Assembly: GCA_022510545.1 (NCBI GenBank)
Contig: JAFLTG010000009.1
Span: forward strand, 1-55,309
Direction: 5' to 3'
DNA length: 55,309 bases
DNA from: Lachnospiraceae bacterium
GTDB lineage: Bacteria; Bacillota; Clostridia; Lachnospirales; Lachnospiraceae
Position numbers and translations under genes: made by a program. The notes beneath the pieces were generated by a model, which was given only the letters and a program-made list of their open reading frames with translations, was not told the origin of the DNA and did no database searches. Positions within the stretch are counted from its first letter, which is position 1; every line of letters begins with the position of its first letter. Positions 16,585-26,342 of the stretch are shown in pieces.

Positions 16585-17562
16585 ATGAAAAGAGCACTAA
16601 TAACAGGAATTTTTGGACAAGATGGAAGTTATCTATATGAATTATTAGAGCAAAAAGGATATCAGGTATATGGTATTGTAAAAAAGGATTTGAGCATTAA
16701 TTCCCAAAGCATTAGAGAAAAACTTGCAAAAAGCGGTAAATTGCCGATTGTTTATGAGTTGGATTTACAAGATTATAAGACAATAAAAGAGGCCATAGAC
16801 CATATTCGGCCGAATGAGATTTATCATCTTTCAGCTAGCCATGTGAGTTCTGATGGTAAAAGAAACGGAGAAAAGATAGATGACAACCTGCTATTTAAAT
16901 TAAATGTCTCAGCTACTGCTAATTTGTTAGCAGCTTGTTATGATATATCTCCAAGTACAAGGATTCTTACAGCTGGTTCCTGCCTAATGTTTGAGTCCTC
17001 TGACTCTGATAGGCAGGATGAAACTACTCCCTTTAACTCAGATAGTTTGTATGGTATTGGGAAAATAACTGAAAATCATTTAGTAGAATATTATAGGAAG
17101 AAAGGTCTATATGCGTGCACTGCAATTTTGTATAATCATGAAAGTTACAGACGTAGTGAAGACTTTGTGACAAGAAAAATAGTTAAGAATATGTGCATGT
17201 TAAAAAAGGACAAAAATCATAAGTTTTCTTTGGGAAATATAGATGTAGAAAAGGACTGGGGTTACGCTAAAGACTATGTAAACGGTATGTATATGATGTT
17301 GCAGGGAAGTGAGCCTCAAGATTATATATTGTCTTCGGGTGAAATGCATAGTATCAAAGAATTTCTTGAAACATGCGCTGAAATATTACAAATAGATGAT
17401 TGGATTAATAATATAGAAATAAATAGCAATATTACAAATCGTAAAAATAACACGAGACTTTATGGAAATCCGGAAAAAATAGAAAAAGAGTTAGGATGGA
17501 AAAGGGAAAAGAACTTTAGAGAATGGATTGCTGAAATGATAATTGAAGAGATGGGCAGGTAA
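16585..17562 (+). CDS. GDP-mannose 4,6-dehydratase-like SDR enzyme
   Basis: A 325-residue extended short-chain dehydrogenase. RALITGIFGQDGSYLYELL is the GMD-type dinucleotide motif, SLYGIGK the catalytic YxxxK, and LYNHESYRRSEDFVTRKI closely matches the GMD signature LFNHESPRRGETFVTRKI. GMD makes GDP-4-keto-6-deoxy-mannose, precursor of fucose, rhamnose and perosamine. Some positions differ (HLSASHVSSDGKRNG instead of the usual LAAQSHV), so the substrate may not be GDP-mannose. TTG 16561 is in frame, but ATG 16585 follows AGGGTAGG and is preferred. Confidence 0.75.
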   Translation: MKRALITGIFGQDGSYLYELLEQKGYQVYGIVKKDLSINSQSIREKLAKSGKLPIVYELDLQDYKTIKEAIDHIRPNEIYHLSASHVSSDGKRNGEKIDDNLLFKLNVSATANLLAACYDISPSTRILTAGSCLMFESSDSDRQDETTPFNSDSLYGIGKITENHLVEYYRKKGLYACTAILYNHESYRRSEDFVTRKIVKNMCMLKKDKNHKFSLGNIDVEKDWGYAKDYVNGMYMMLQGSEPQDYILSSGEMHSIKEFLETCAEILQIDDWINNIEINSNITNRKNNTRLYGNPEKIEKELGWKREKNFREWIAEMIIEEMGR

Positions 17563-17626
17563 TTATATCAAAAGTCAGGAATTAAAAATAAAGGATAAGA
17601 AAGCTATATAAAAGAGGTAAATGCAA

Positions 17627-18874
17627 ATGTATACTAAGATTAAAAAGTGTAGAATATGTGGAAATGAAAATCTGGTAAGTATTATTGATTTAGGAATGCA
17701 AAAATTGACGGGAGTATTTCCACGGACAGACCAGATTGTAAACGAAGGACCGTTAGAGTTGGTGAAATGTATGCCAAAAGATGGGGAAGAATGTTGTGGA
17801 CTGGTACAGTTAAGACACTCATGTGCCGGTGAAGAAATGTATGGTGTTAATTATGGATATCGTTCCGGTTTGAATCAGGATATGGTAAATCATTTGGGCG
17901 ATATAGTTGAAACAATAGAAAATATTGTTCAATTAGTGGACGGGGATACTGTATTGGATATTGGAAGTAATGATGCGACTCTGTTAAAATCTTATAAGTA
18001 TGATAATCTTGATTTGATAGGTATGGACCCTACCGGAATTAAATTTAAAAAGTATTATACAGATAACATACAGTTAGTGGCTGACTTTTTTTCGGCAGAT
18101 AATTTTAAAGGTATTAGAGGTGAGAAAAAGGCGAAAGTAATTACATCCATTGCTATGTTTTATGATTTGGAGGAACCACAATCTTTTGTCAATGATATAG
18201 AAAAAATTTTGGATGATAACGGGATTTGGATATTGGAACAAAGCTATCTTCCGGCAATGTTGGATACTAACTCTTATGATACAATTTGTCAGGAACATCT
18301 GGAATTTTATTGTTTGGCACAGATTCAATGGTTAGTTGAAAAAGCAGGTATGAAAATCATTGATGTACATCAAAACAAAGTAAACGGTGGAAGTTTCCAA
18401 CTTGTTGTTGCTAAAAAACTTAGCGATTTTGAAATAAATAAACGAGTAGTAGAATTAGAAAAATGGGAAAAGGAATGTGGTTATAGTACTTTGCATCCAT
18501 TTCAGGAATTTAGGAGTAAAGTAGAATTACATAGGGAACAGTTATTAAATTTCTTAAAGACAGAGAAATCTAAAGGAAAAACTATTTTAGGATACGGGGC
18601 ATCAACCAAAGGAAATGTATTGCTTCAATATTGCGGGATTACGACAGAGTATATTACAGCAATTGCTGAGGTTAATGAGGATAAGTTTGGTTGTGTTACA
18701 CCGGGTACTAATATACCTATTATTTCTGAAAAAGAAGCGCGCTCTATGAATCCTGATTATTTTATTGTCTTACCATGGCATTTTAGGGATTTTATATTGA
18801 ATAAAGAAAAAGATTATAGAGAAGAGACAAATTGCAAATTTGTTTTTCCATTACCATCATTTGAAATTGTATAA
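17627..18874 (+). CDS. NDP-sugar C-methyltransferase-like enzyme
   Basis: A 415-residue three-part protein: an N-terminal zinc-binding domain starting with CRICGN; a central SAM domain with VLDIGSNDATLLKSY near residue 107; and a C-terminal Rossmann-like domain with ILGYGASTKGNVLLQY. This order is that of TylC3/NovU-type sugar C-methyltransferases. It probably adds a branching methyl to a keto-deoxysugar, which fits a 4-keto product of the upstream dehydratase. ATG 17621 and 17627 are both in frame; the AGAGG spacing favours 17627. Confidence 0.8.
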   Translation: MYTKIKKCRICGNENLVSIIDLGMQKLTGVFPRTDQIVNEGPLELVKCMPKDGEECCGLVQLRHSCAGEEMYGVNYGYRSGLNQDMVNHLGDIVETIENIVQLVDGDTVLDIGSNDATLLKSYKYDNLDLIGMDPTGIKFKKYYTDNIQLVADFFSADNFKGIRGEKKAKVITSIAMFYDLEEPQSFVNDIEKILDDNGIWILEQSYLPAMLDTNSYDTICQEHLEFYCLAQIQWLVEKAGMKIIDVHQNKVNGGSFQLVVAKKLSDFEINKRVVELEKWEKECGYSTLHPFQEFRSKVELHREQLLNFLKTEKSKGKTILGYGASTKGNVLLQYCGITTEYITAIAEVNEDKFGCVTPGTNIPIISEKEARSMNPDYFIVLPWHFRDFILNKEKDYREETNCKFVFPLPSFEIV

Positions 18875-18937
18875 CTAATTAAAGGTCACATTAAAATAAG
18901 TACATTAGTGTTGACAGAATAAGGGGATATAGGAAGA

Positions 18938-20293
18938 ATGAAGAAAATAATGTTTCTTTATCATATAAAAGCAAGAGAATACGAAATTCTTAATATTATT
19001 GAAAAACAGATAAAAGAATATGATAATAACGTTGAAATTAAAAAAGGTGCGATTTATGCCAGTATTTTTGATACAATACAATTTATGCCGGATATTATTG
19101 TATCTATACCACCGAGAGACTATTATGGTTCAAACTATCTGACCTTATTAAAAATTATTACAGGAGCTGTAATAATCAGTATGACTACAGAGGGGAATGT
19201 TGACAATACACCTGAAATGGTTAGAGATATGATTGGTTATAATACATATGCAAGAGAATTGGTTGATTATTATATTATGTGGGGACCGGAAGCAAGAAAT
19301 GCACAAGGTAAAGTTTTGCTAAATGATAATAAATTAACTAATATAAAGCGAGTTAAGGTAACAGGGTATGTTTTTTATGAATTGGATAAGTTGGAGGAAA
19401 TATATAAAAAGAATATAATGTATAAATCTATTAATGAGTTTATAGGAAGTCGCGAAAAAAATATACTTGTTGTTACCGGTTTTACATTAGCGGATTTAAG
19501 TATAAGGCAGCTTCATATGATGGGATTCTTTGGGCATGATGCTACTGCTCCACTTAATGAAATATCAGATTATGAAATTAGTCAGGCTGAACAATTCATC
19601 ATGGCAGAGAAAGAATATAGAGAAAAATATATAGATATTATAATCTCACTTGCACAGGAAAATCCTAATACTGGAATCATAGTTAAGCTGCATCCATCAG
19701 AGATTAATGCTAAAGAAAAGTATTATAATTCACTAATGGAATATCCCAATATTCTGCTGATCAAAGATGCTGTCCCTGTTGGAATTATGCTTAAATCTGT
19801 AGATTGTCTGATACATTATGGTTCAACTTGCAATATGGAGGCATATATTTATAAAGTGCCGTCTATTCAATTGTATGACGGTAGAAACTTTCTTAAAAGT
19901 TCATTCCATCCCAAAAGTGATTCAACCTATTTGGTCCATATAGATGATAGACATACTTTAATTGATATTATGAATGAAGGAACTGCGTACAGAAGTCTTA
20001 AATCACTTGAACAAACATTATACAACAGATTTAATTGGAAAAGTGATAAGGAATATAGACCGGTAGAGAAAATCGCATACTATATTTCTAATGCAAAGAA
20101 AGCACAACGCCTAAGATATGGAGATAAGGAAGTTATAAATGCTATTAAAAGCCCACAAGGTAGACAAGTTATAAATATGATTTTAAATGATTTAATAGAA
20201 AACATAGATAGTTTTTCGAAAACATACTCAAACATTTGTGCACTGATTAAAATTTATATATATGTTTTATTTAGTAAATTGATTCAGGTATAA
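18938..20293 (+). CDS. Surface carbohydrate biosynthesis-like GT-B protein
   Basis: A 451-residue protein. KIMFLYHIKAREYEILNIIE opens a Rossmann-like half. The C-terminal half has VKLHPSEINAKEKYYNSLME near 250, a CDP-glycerol- or surface-carbohydrate-type HPSE motif, and LIHYGSTCNMEAYIYKVPSI, which is the donor-binding GST/E loop. It is therefore probably a GT-B transferase. The protein is very AT-rich with a hydrophobic tail. Donor and acceptor are not known. Confidence 0.6.
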   Translation: MKKIMFLYHIKAREYEILNIIEKQIKEYDNNVEIKKGAIYASIFDTIQFMPDIIVSIPPRDYYGSNYLTLLKIITGAVIISMTTEGNVDNTPEMVRDMIGYNTYARELVDYYIMWGPEARNAQGKVLLNDNKLTNIKRVKVTGYVFYELDKLEEIYKKNIMYKSINEFIGSREKNILVVTGFTLADLSIRQLHMMGFFGHDATAPLNEISDYEISQAEQFIMAEKEYREKYIDIIISLAQENPNTGIIVKLHPSEINAKEKYYNSLMEYPNILLIKDAVPVGIMLKSVDCLIHYGSTCNMEAYIYKVPSIQLYDGRNFLKSSFHPKSDSTYLVHIDDRHTLIDIMNEGTAYRSLKSLEQTLYNRFNWKSDKEYRPVEKIAYYISNAKKAQRLRYGDKEVINAIKSPQGRQVINMILNDLIENIDSFSKTYSNICALIKIYIYVLFSKLIQV

Positions 20294-20404
20294 TAGACAT
20301 GCTTAAAAGCAGGGGGGTGTACCTGTGAATAAGTTTAGCAGGACTGTAATCTATATCCCTAAATAATTAATTTATGGAAAAAGTTGGAAAGCAGGTATTA
20401 AAAG

Positions 20405-22030
20405 ATGTTATTACAAGAAAAAATAGACGATATTAATAAAAGGCTAAAATCCTTAGAGAATGTTTCTAATATAGTAATCTGGGGTGCAGGAATGCATACC
20501 TGCAAACTCTTTGAAAAGACAGAACTGCTTTCTTATAAAATAAAAAGTGTTGTGGATATGGATGAGAAAAAACAGGCAAGTTTTTTCTTTGGATTTACAA
20601 TAAAAAGTCCAGAAAAAATTACGTGGAGTGAGGTCGATGCAATAGTTATTTCTGTACCTAACAGGGAAAAGCAGATTATTGAAATGTTACCAAAGATAGG
20701 AGAAGGCTTTTCGGGAAACATTATTACGCTTTATGATGATAATGAGAACACTCCATTTTACCAACTGGCTGACAAGGTAAGTGAGGATAAATATTCAGGG
20801 AATTATGACAGCTATGTTAAAGAATTGAAGAGTAGACTGGACGTAAAAAAATGGGTATCTGAGGATTTTAAATATAGGTCTGAAGATGAGAACGGTAATA
20901 GGAACAATAAAATATTGGTTGGTTTATTGCATTGTTCAGAAACATCTTTTAATATGATACATTCTCTTTATGATGCTTTTGATGCGGATGAATTGTGTAC
21001 TCCGGTAGTTATATTGCAAGGTAAGGGATATAGTAACAATTATAAAGAACTTGAAAAGCAGATGAAAGAAAATGAAATGAGGTATGAATTTGATTATAAC
21101 TGTATAGATTGGAAATTTGATGTTTTGATTGTCCATCATGTGCAGTTGCCTCCTACAGTTGATATTAAAAAAATAATAGATAATTCTGTTTTAAGAGTCG
21201 CGGTTCCAATGGGAGTTATCAGTTATAACGGACAAGGTATTAATGCCGATCATATCAAGTTATATAAGGGTACAGAAGTTTTCCTGGAGAGATCAATATA
21301 TGATAAAACTCCGGAACATATTCGTAAAGAATTCAATTGCTATATTACAGGAAATCCTAAGTTTGATGAAATATATGTTGCTTATAGACATAGAGTTAAA
21401 ATTCCCAATCAATTTGAAAAGTTAAATAATCCTCAAATTAAAAAAATAATTTTATGGACTACTGACCATAACATTGATTTTAAAATATGTACGCCTGAAG
21501 TAGCTTTTGATTTATATGCAAATGTAGTGTTTAATTATTTAAAAGAACATAAAGATATTGGCTTGATATTCAGACCATATAGAACTTATATTTCGGAACT
21601 GCTCAGAGATGGCTTGCTGACAGAAGAAGATGTAAAGTATTTTAGAAGTTATTGTGACAGCAGTGAAAATATTGTATGGGATGATGAAACGGATTATTCT
21701 GCTTCTTATAGTTTGGCAGACGGAATTATAGCAGATCCCGGATGTGGTATTATTTGTTCTGCGCTTCCTATGATGAAACCGATGGGGGTAACTATACGAT
21801 GGGATATGGATTCAACAGAAATTGTATCTCGTAATCAGGAATTGATTGACAATTATTATAAGATTTCCTCTGAAACGGATATGATATCGTTTATTGAAAT
21901 GGTAAAAGCAGAACAAGATTCTATGCTAGAAAATCGAAAAGAACTGTGTAAAAAGTATGTAACCAATTTTGATGGAAATAATGGTGAAAGGATAAAAAAT
22001 AGTATAATTGAAAAATTTAAAGAATTATAA
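20405..22030 (+). CDS. CDP-glycerol-transferase-like protein with N-terminal Rossmann module
   Basis: A 541-residue two-domain protein. Residues about 20-115 form an 'IWGAG' Rossmann-like module: IVIWGAGMHTCKLFEKTELL, VVDMDEKKQ, VDAIVISVPNREKQII. Residues from about 170 resemble the gene at 689, with IILWTTDHNIDFKICTPE, LIFRPYRTYISELLRD and DGIIADPGCGIICSALPMMKP replacing the usual HP and S motifs. It may transfer a polyol- or sugar-phosphate. The N-terminal module recurs in many neighbours. Confidence 0.6.
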   Translation: MLLQEKIDDINKRLKSLENVSNIVIWGAGMHTCKLFEKTELLSYKIKSVVDMDEKKQASFFFGFTIKSPEKITWSEVDAIVISVPNREKQIIEMLPKIGEGFSGNIITLYDDNENTPFYQLADKVSEDKYSGNYDSYVKELKSRLDVKKWVSEDFKYRSEDENGNRNNKILVGLLHCSETSFNMIHSLYDAFDADELCTPVVILQGKGYSNNYKELEKQMKENEMRYEFDYNCIDWKFDVLIVHHVQLPPTVDIKKIIDNSVLRVAVPMGVISYNGQGINADHIKLYKGTEVFLERSIYDKTPEHIRKEFNCYITGNPKFDEIYVAYRHRVKIPNQFEKLNNPQIKKIILWTTDHNIDFKICTPEVAFDLYANVVFNYLKEHKDIGLIFRPYRTYISELLRDGLLTEEDVKYFRSYCDSSENIVWDDETDYSASYSLADGIIADPGCGIICSALPMMKPMGVTIRWDMDSTEIVSRNQELIDNYYKISSETDMISFIEMVKAEQDSMLENRKELCKKYVTNFDGNNGERIKNSIIEKFKEL

Positions 22031-22040
22031 AAGGATTAAA

Positions 22041-23189
22041 ATGAAAATTGCCACATTGTTATTTACATATAACCGAAGTTATCACACTGAGCAGGTTTTA
22101 ACCGCTCTATCAAGAAGCCCGATACTACCACAAAAATTATTCATTTTTCAGGATGGATTAAAACAAGGCAGTGATGATAGTGAATGGAAGAAAGTAAACA
22201 ATCTGATTCACAATATAGATTGGTGTGAATCGGAGATTATTGTATCTGATTATAATAAAGGATTAGCGGCGTCAATTGTATCTGGAATAAACTATGCCTT
22301 CAAAGACTATGATGCGGTTATCGTTCTGGAAGATGATTGTGTACCTACAACCAATTTTATAAGCTTTATGCAGCAATGTTTTGAAAAATATCAGAGTAAT
22401 AAAGATGTTTACTGTGTAAGTGGATATAGCTGGCCTATTAAATTGGATAAGAAACAATATGATGTATATGGATGCGGGCGTATTTCTTCGTGGGGATGGG
22501 GAACCTGGAGGGAAAAATGGCTTATTTATGATAAAGACTATGAGCTTGTTAAAAATATGAAACAGAAAGAGTTAACATCCAAAAATCTTGCAATGTGGGG
22601 AAGCGATTTAGAAGAGACTGTGGTAGGAAATGTAAGGGGAGATTGTGATTCCTGGGCTGTATTTTGGGCGTTGAATGTTATTTTGAAAGAAGGTATTTGT
22701 ATTAATCCTTATGAATCGCTTATTAGAAATATTGGAATGGACGGTTCCGGTGTTCACTGTGCCGATACAGGCAGATTTGAAGTAACAGTGATTGATGAGA
22801 AAAGAGAAGACTTTAATCTGCCTGATAAAATAGATATTCTGGATGAAACTAAGGAAGCTTTTGCAGATTTATATGGAAGTTATACAGCTGTCAATAAGGA
22901 TGACGAATTAAAAAAGAGTGTTCTAATTTACGGTGCAGGAAATTTTTATAGACAAAATGCAAAGACGATAAATGAAAAGTACAATATTAAATCTTTTATT
23001 GATAAAAAGAAAAAAGGATGGCTTGCAGGTAAAAAGATTATTAAGACAGGTGATATAAAAGATTATACATATGATTATATTCTGATTATGATTCAGGATA
23101 TTCAGGAGTGTTTAAAGGTATCTAAGGAATTGTCAGAATTAGAAATTGATTCGGAGAAGATTCTGCTTGGAAATAATCTTTATAAGTAA
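22041..23189 (+). CDS. GT-A glycosyltransferase with C-terminal Rossmann module
   Basis: A 382-residue protein. KIATLLFTYNRSYHTEQVL, AVIVLEDDCVPTTNF (EDD metal motif, near residue 97) and SSWGWGTWREKW mark a GT2/GNT-I-like GT-A transferase. The WGWGTW block is typical of the sugar transferases in Bacteroides and Clostridia capsule loci. From about residue 292 a module starts, VLIYGAGNFYRQNAKTI followed by SFIDKKKKG. Start ATG 22041 has AAAGGAT; the frame is open upstream into the previous gene. Confidence 0.75.
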   Translation: MKIATLLFTYNRSYHTEQVLTALSRSPILPQKLFIFQDGLKQGSDDSEWKKVNNLIHNIDWCESEIIVSDYNKGLAASIVSGINYAFKDYDAVIVLEDDCVPTTNFISFMQQCFEKYQSNKDVYCVSGYSWPIKLDKKQYDVYGCGRISSWGWGTWREKWLIYDKDYELVKNMKQKELTSKNLAMWGSDLEETVVGNVRGDCDSWAVFWALNVILKEGICINPYESLIRNIGMDGSGVHCADTGRFEVTVIDEKREDFNLPDKIDILDETKEAFADLYGSYTAVNKDDELKKSVLIYGAGNFYRQNAKTINEKYNIKSFIDKKKKGWLAGKKIIKTGDIKDYTYDYILIMIQDIQECLKVSKELSELEIDSEKILLGNNLYK

Positions 23190-23221
23190 CTTTTAAAGCG
23201 ATGAACAAGGAGACAAAAGCA

Positions 23222-24184
23222 ATGTATATAAATAATGATATCGATTACTTAAAATATTTAAGGAAAAAAGAAATCATAATTTTTGGCGCTGGTGTGCAGG
23301 GCAAAAAAGGATATGCAAAATTATCCGGAGGGGAGGGATATAAAATAACAGCATTTTGCGATAATGATGAGAAAAAACATTCTCAGTTTATATCAGGAAT
23401 TGAAGTTATTTCATTTGATAAATTATGTAAACTTAATACTGCCAATACAATAATAATTATTTGCAGTAATTTTGAAAAGGAAATCAAGCAACAATTATTA
23501 GACGCCAATATATTCAATTTTATATCTATATCGCAAATTGATTTTGGCGGCGGTGAAGAATATTATAACGAAGAGTATTTTGCCTATCAGCAGAAAATGG
23601 GTGAATTTGGCGGAAAAATTAAATCTAAGATGTTTGCTCCATATATAAAAGAAAACATGGTGGTTTTAGAGTTTGGTTCCGGTGGAGGTTATTTGTTAAA
23701 TAATATCCAGGCAAAAGAAAAAATGGGAATTGAAATAAATGATACTGCAAGAGAAAACGCAAGGAAATTGGGTATTAACAGTGTAAAAAGAATAAGCGAC
23801 GTACCTGATAACTATGCAGATGTCATCATTTCCACAAGTGTATTGGAACATGTCGAGAACCCATTTGGAGTATTGAAAGAATTAAGGAATAAACTGAAGG
23901 ATGATGGTAAGATAGTATTTCATGTTCCAAACGAGTCTTGTAATACGGAATATGTTAGAAGTGAAATCAATAATCATTTGTATACATGGAATTGTTTGAC
24001 GATTGGAAACCTTTTTAAGGCAGCAGGATATTTCGTACATTCTGTACAGAAAGTACAGGAAGTATGGCCCAAGCATTTCTTTGATATAGAAAAGGAAGTT
24101 AGTCCTCAATTATTTGAAGTAATCTGTGAAATAGGAGGCAAGACCTTTGATGAAAACAGATGTATTATTGTTGCATATAAGTAA
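23222..24184 (+). CDS. SAM methyltransferase with N-terminal Rossmann module
   Basis: A 320-residue protein. Residues 15-105 are the module IIIFGAGVQGKKGYAKL, AFCDNDEKKH, TIIIICSNFEKEIKQQL. Residues from about 140 are a class I methyltransferase: VVLEFGSGGGYLLNNI (motif I), MGIEINDTAREN (motif II), VIISTSVLEHVENPFGVLKE and DDGKIVFHVPNE. It probably methylates the growing glycan. ATG 23201 is in frame, but AAGGAGA upstream of ATG 23222 decides the start. Confidence 0.75.
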   Translation: MYINNDIDYLKYLRKKEIIIFGAGVQGKKGYAKLSGGEGYKITAFCDNDEKKHSQFISGIEVISFDKLCKLNTANTIIIICSNFEKEIKQQLLDANIFNFISISQIDFGGGEEYYNEEYFAYQQKMGEFGGKIKSKMFAPYIKENMVVLEFGSGGGYLLNNIQAKEKMGIEINDTARENARKLGINSVKRISDVPDNYADVIISTSVLEHVENPFGVLKELRNKLKDDGKIVFHVPNESCNTEYVRSEINNHLYTWNCLTIGNLFKAAGYFVHSVQKVQEVWPKHFFDIEKEVSPQLFEVICEIGGKTFDENRCIIVAYK

Positions 24185-24249
24185 ATATTTTATTTAAGAT
24201 GCAGCTGTAATGGATAAATAGAAGTTATAAAGCATATATAGAGGTAACA

Positions 24250-25770
24250 ATGAAAATAGCTTATTTTTTGGACGTGCCCAAAGGTTTTGGTGGAGCAGGG
24301 AATTTATTGTTACAACAGGCAGTATTGATGTCAGAACTATATGATGTAATAGTTGTTATTCCTGCTGACGAAACGGGAAGTTATAATTATGAATATGCTA
24401 AACGTTGTGAACAGCATCATATTCCTTATACTTGGATAGAATATAGCACGGCGTGGAATTTCATGTCGATTGATTATATTGAATATATGAAGAGTGTAGT
24501 CAGTATTGAAGAATTTGCAAAGAAGGAAAATATTACATTTTTTCATAGTGTGCAGTTAAATATTGCGGTTGAATATGTATCAAGGAAGTTAAAGATTCCT
24601 CACCTAATGGATATATATCAATTGAGAGAAGATGATTTTAGGCTTTGTCCGGGTGACATATATTCACATTATCATCTATGTGATTCAATATTATATTCCA
24701 ATTTATGGAATAAACAATTAGGCGTTGATTCAAGATATATAAGACCGATTGCAATATTGGATAACATAAGAAAAAAAGCAGTGTATTCTAAAGATAACAT
24801 AAAGTTACTAATGCTTGGAGTTGTTTGTCCACGTAAGAATCAAATGACTGCTATCAAAGCAGTAGCGCAAAGTGCTGCGTTAATTGCGCCTATTAAGTTG
24901 GAATTGAATATAGCAGGAGATATTGATAATTATTACGCGGAAGAATGTATAGAGTATGTCAAAGTAAACAAATTAGATCAATTTATTGTATTCCATGATT
25001 TTGTCAGCGATATCACACCACTATTGGAAAGTTGTGATTGTTTGCTTTGCGCTAGTACAGATGAATCATTTCCGTCATCTATCGTAGAAGCGCTTACATA
25101 TGATTTGACGATTATCTCAACTCCTGTTGCCGGTGTGCCGGAAGTGTTTTTTGATAAGAATAACTCTTTTATTAGCGTGGATTTTACTGTAGAAGGTATC
25201 AAAGACAGTATTTTGGAATGTTTAGAATATTATAAAAACGGAAAAATAATTGATATTCATAAGAATGCTGAAAAAACCTGGTTATCTAATTTTGAGAGAA
25301 AGACAGTAAGAAAGCAAATAGATTTGTATTACAAATATATATCAGCCAATGGATATTTTAGAGATAATAAGGAATTTTTGAATATAGAGAAGGATGTGAA
25401 ACAAACTGAACTATTATTACATGATATAAATGATGATGGAGAAAAATGGATATATACTAAATATTTGTATTATACGTTAGTTCGAAAAAAATTGAAAAAG
25501 GGCAAAATATATATCTGGGGTGCAGGAAAACTTGGGAAACTTACTTTTGAAATCCTCAAAAAAATATGTCCTGATACAGAGATAATAGCATTTATAGATA
25601 GATATAAAGAAGGAAGTTATTGTGAGATACCTGTGATCAAACTTGAGGATGTACAATTTGATCAAAGTAGCTTTTATTGTATTAGCTTTGCAAGTGGCAG
25701 GGATGAAGCAATACAATATTTAGTAGATAAAGGCTTAGCATTAAATACTCAGATTTGGTGTATGCCTTAA
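24250..25770 (+). CDS. GT4 glycosyltransferase with C-terminal Rossmann module
   Basis: A 506-residue protein. The GT-B half has LFLDVPKGFGGAGNLLL-like donor loop residues at the N-terminus, and the C-terminal GT1 domain has LLMLGVVCPRKNQMTAIKAV, LNIAGDI and the EX7E-type SFPSSIVEALTYDLTIIST. From about residue 417 a Rossmann-like module follows: IYIWGAGKLGKLTFEIL, AFIDRYKEGS, VDKGLALNTQIW. A ribosome binding site GAGGTAAC precedes ATG 24250. Donor unknown. Confidence 0.8.
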   Translation: MKIAYFLDVPKGFGGAGNLLLQQAVLMSELYDVIVVIPADETGSYNYEYAKRCEQHHIPYTWIEYSTAWNFMSIDYIEYMKSVVSIEEFAKKENITFFHSVQLNIAVEYVSRKLKIPHLMDIYQLREDDFRLCPGDIYSHYHLCDSILYSNLWNKQLGVDSRYIRPIAILDNIRKKAVYSKDNIKLLMLGVVCPRKNQMTAIKAVAQSAALIAPIKLELNIAGDIDNYYAEECIEYVKVNKLDQFIVFHDFVSDITPLLESCDCLLCASTDESFPSSIVEALTYDLTIISTPVAGVPEVFFDKNNSFISVDFTVEGIKDSILECLEYYKNGKIIDIHKNAEKTWLSNFERKTVRKQIDLYYKYISANGYFRDNKEFLNIEKDVKQTELLLHDINDDGEKWIYTKYLYYTLVRKKLKKGKIYIWGAGKLGKLTFEILKKICPDTEIIAFIDRYKEGSYCEIPVIKLEDVQFDQSSFYCISFASGRDEAIQYLVDKGLALNTQIWCMP

Positions 25771-25796
25771 TATATTTAATAATAAGGAGAAATTCC

Positions 25797-26285
25797 ATGA
25801 AAAAAGTAGTTATATCAGCGTTATCAATGTTAACAGGTGCAGTTGCAGGAGCGTATGCAGTAGCTAGATTTGTGGTTAAAAAAATTGTATGGAAAATGAA
25901 TACTGCCCAAAGTATGTCAGATAAACATCTTGCGCTTTATTTGATGATGAATCAATGGGTAAAAGTAAAGCAGGAGGGAAAGAACCTTTCGTCCTATTTT
26001 GAAAAGAACGGATATAAGAAAATTGCTATATATGGTATGAACTATGCGGGAGAGACATTACTTAGTGAATTAAAAGGCGCAGAAATTCAGGTGTCTTATG
26101 CTATTGACAGAAATGCAAATACAATATGTGCGGATATAGATGTTGTTACTATTGATGATGAGTTGGAAGATGTAGATGCGATTGTAGTTACGCCTATCAC
26201 TTTCTTTAATGAAATTGAAGAAACATTGAGTGATAAGGTAAGTTGCCCGATTGTTTCTCTGAAAGATATTTTATGTGAAGTATAA
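25797..26285 (+). CDS. Stand-alone Rossmann module with N-terminal hydrophobic anchor (paralog 1)
   Basis: A 162-residue protein. Residues 4-27 are hydrophobic and glycine/alanine-rich (SALSMLTGAVAGAYAVARFV), probably a membrane anchor. DKHLALYLMMNQWVKVKQEG follows as an amphipathic helix, then the module IAIYGMNYAGETLLSELKGA, YAIDRNANTI, VDAIVVTPITFFNEIEETL. It shares a long near-identical stretch with 29088. It has no catalytic domain. It may dock or regulate the glycosyltransferases that carry the same module. The ATG at 25797 follows AAGGAGAAATTCC. Confidence 0.65.
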   Translation: MKKVVISALSMLTGAVAGAYAVARFVVKKIVWKMNTAQSMSDKHLALYLMMNQWVKVKQEGKNLSSYFEKNGYKKIAIYGMNYAGETLLSELKGAEIQVSYAIDRNANTICADIDVVTIDDELEDVDAIVVTPITFFNEIEETLSDKVSCPIVSLKDILCEV

Positions 26286-26342
26286 GTAATAATAAGTGAA
26301 AAAATTCAAATATAATTTAATTGCAAGGGACAGGTAAAATAT

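Noticed and set aside
20300..20386. Small ORF starting at GTG near a G6 run
   Set aside because: Only about 13 codons, no family match and a poor binding site.
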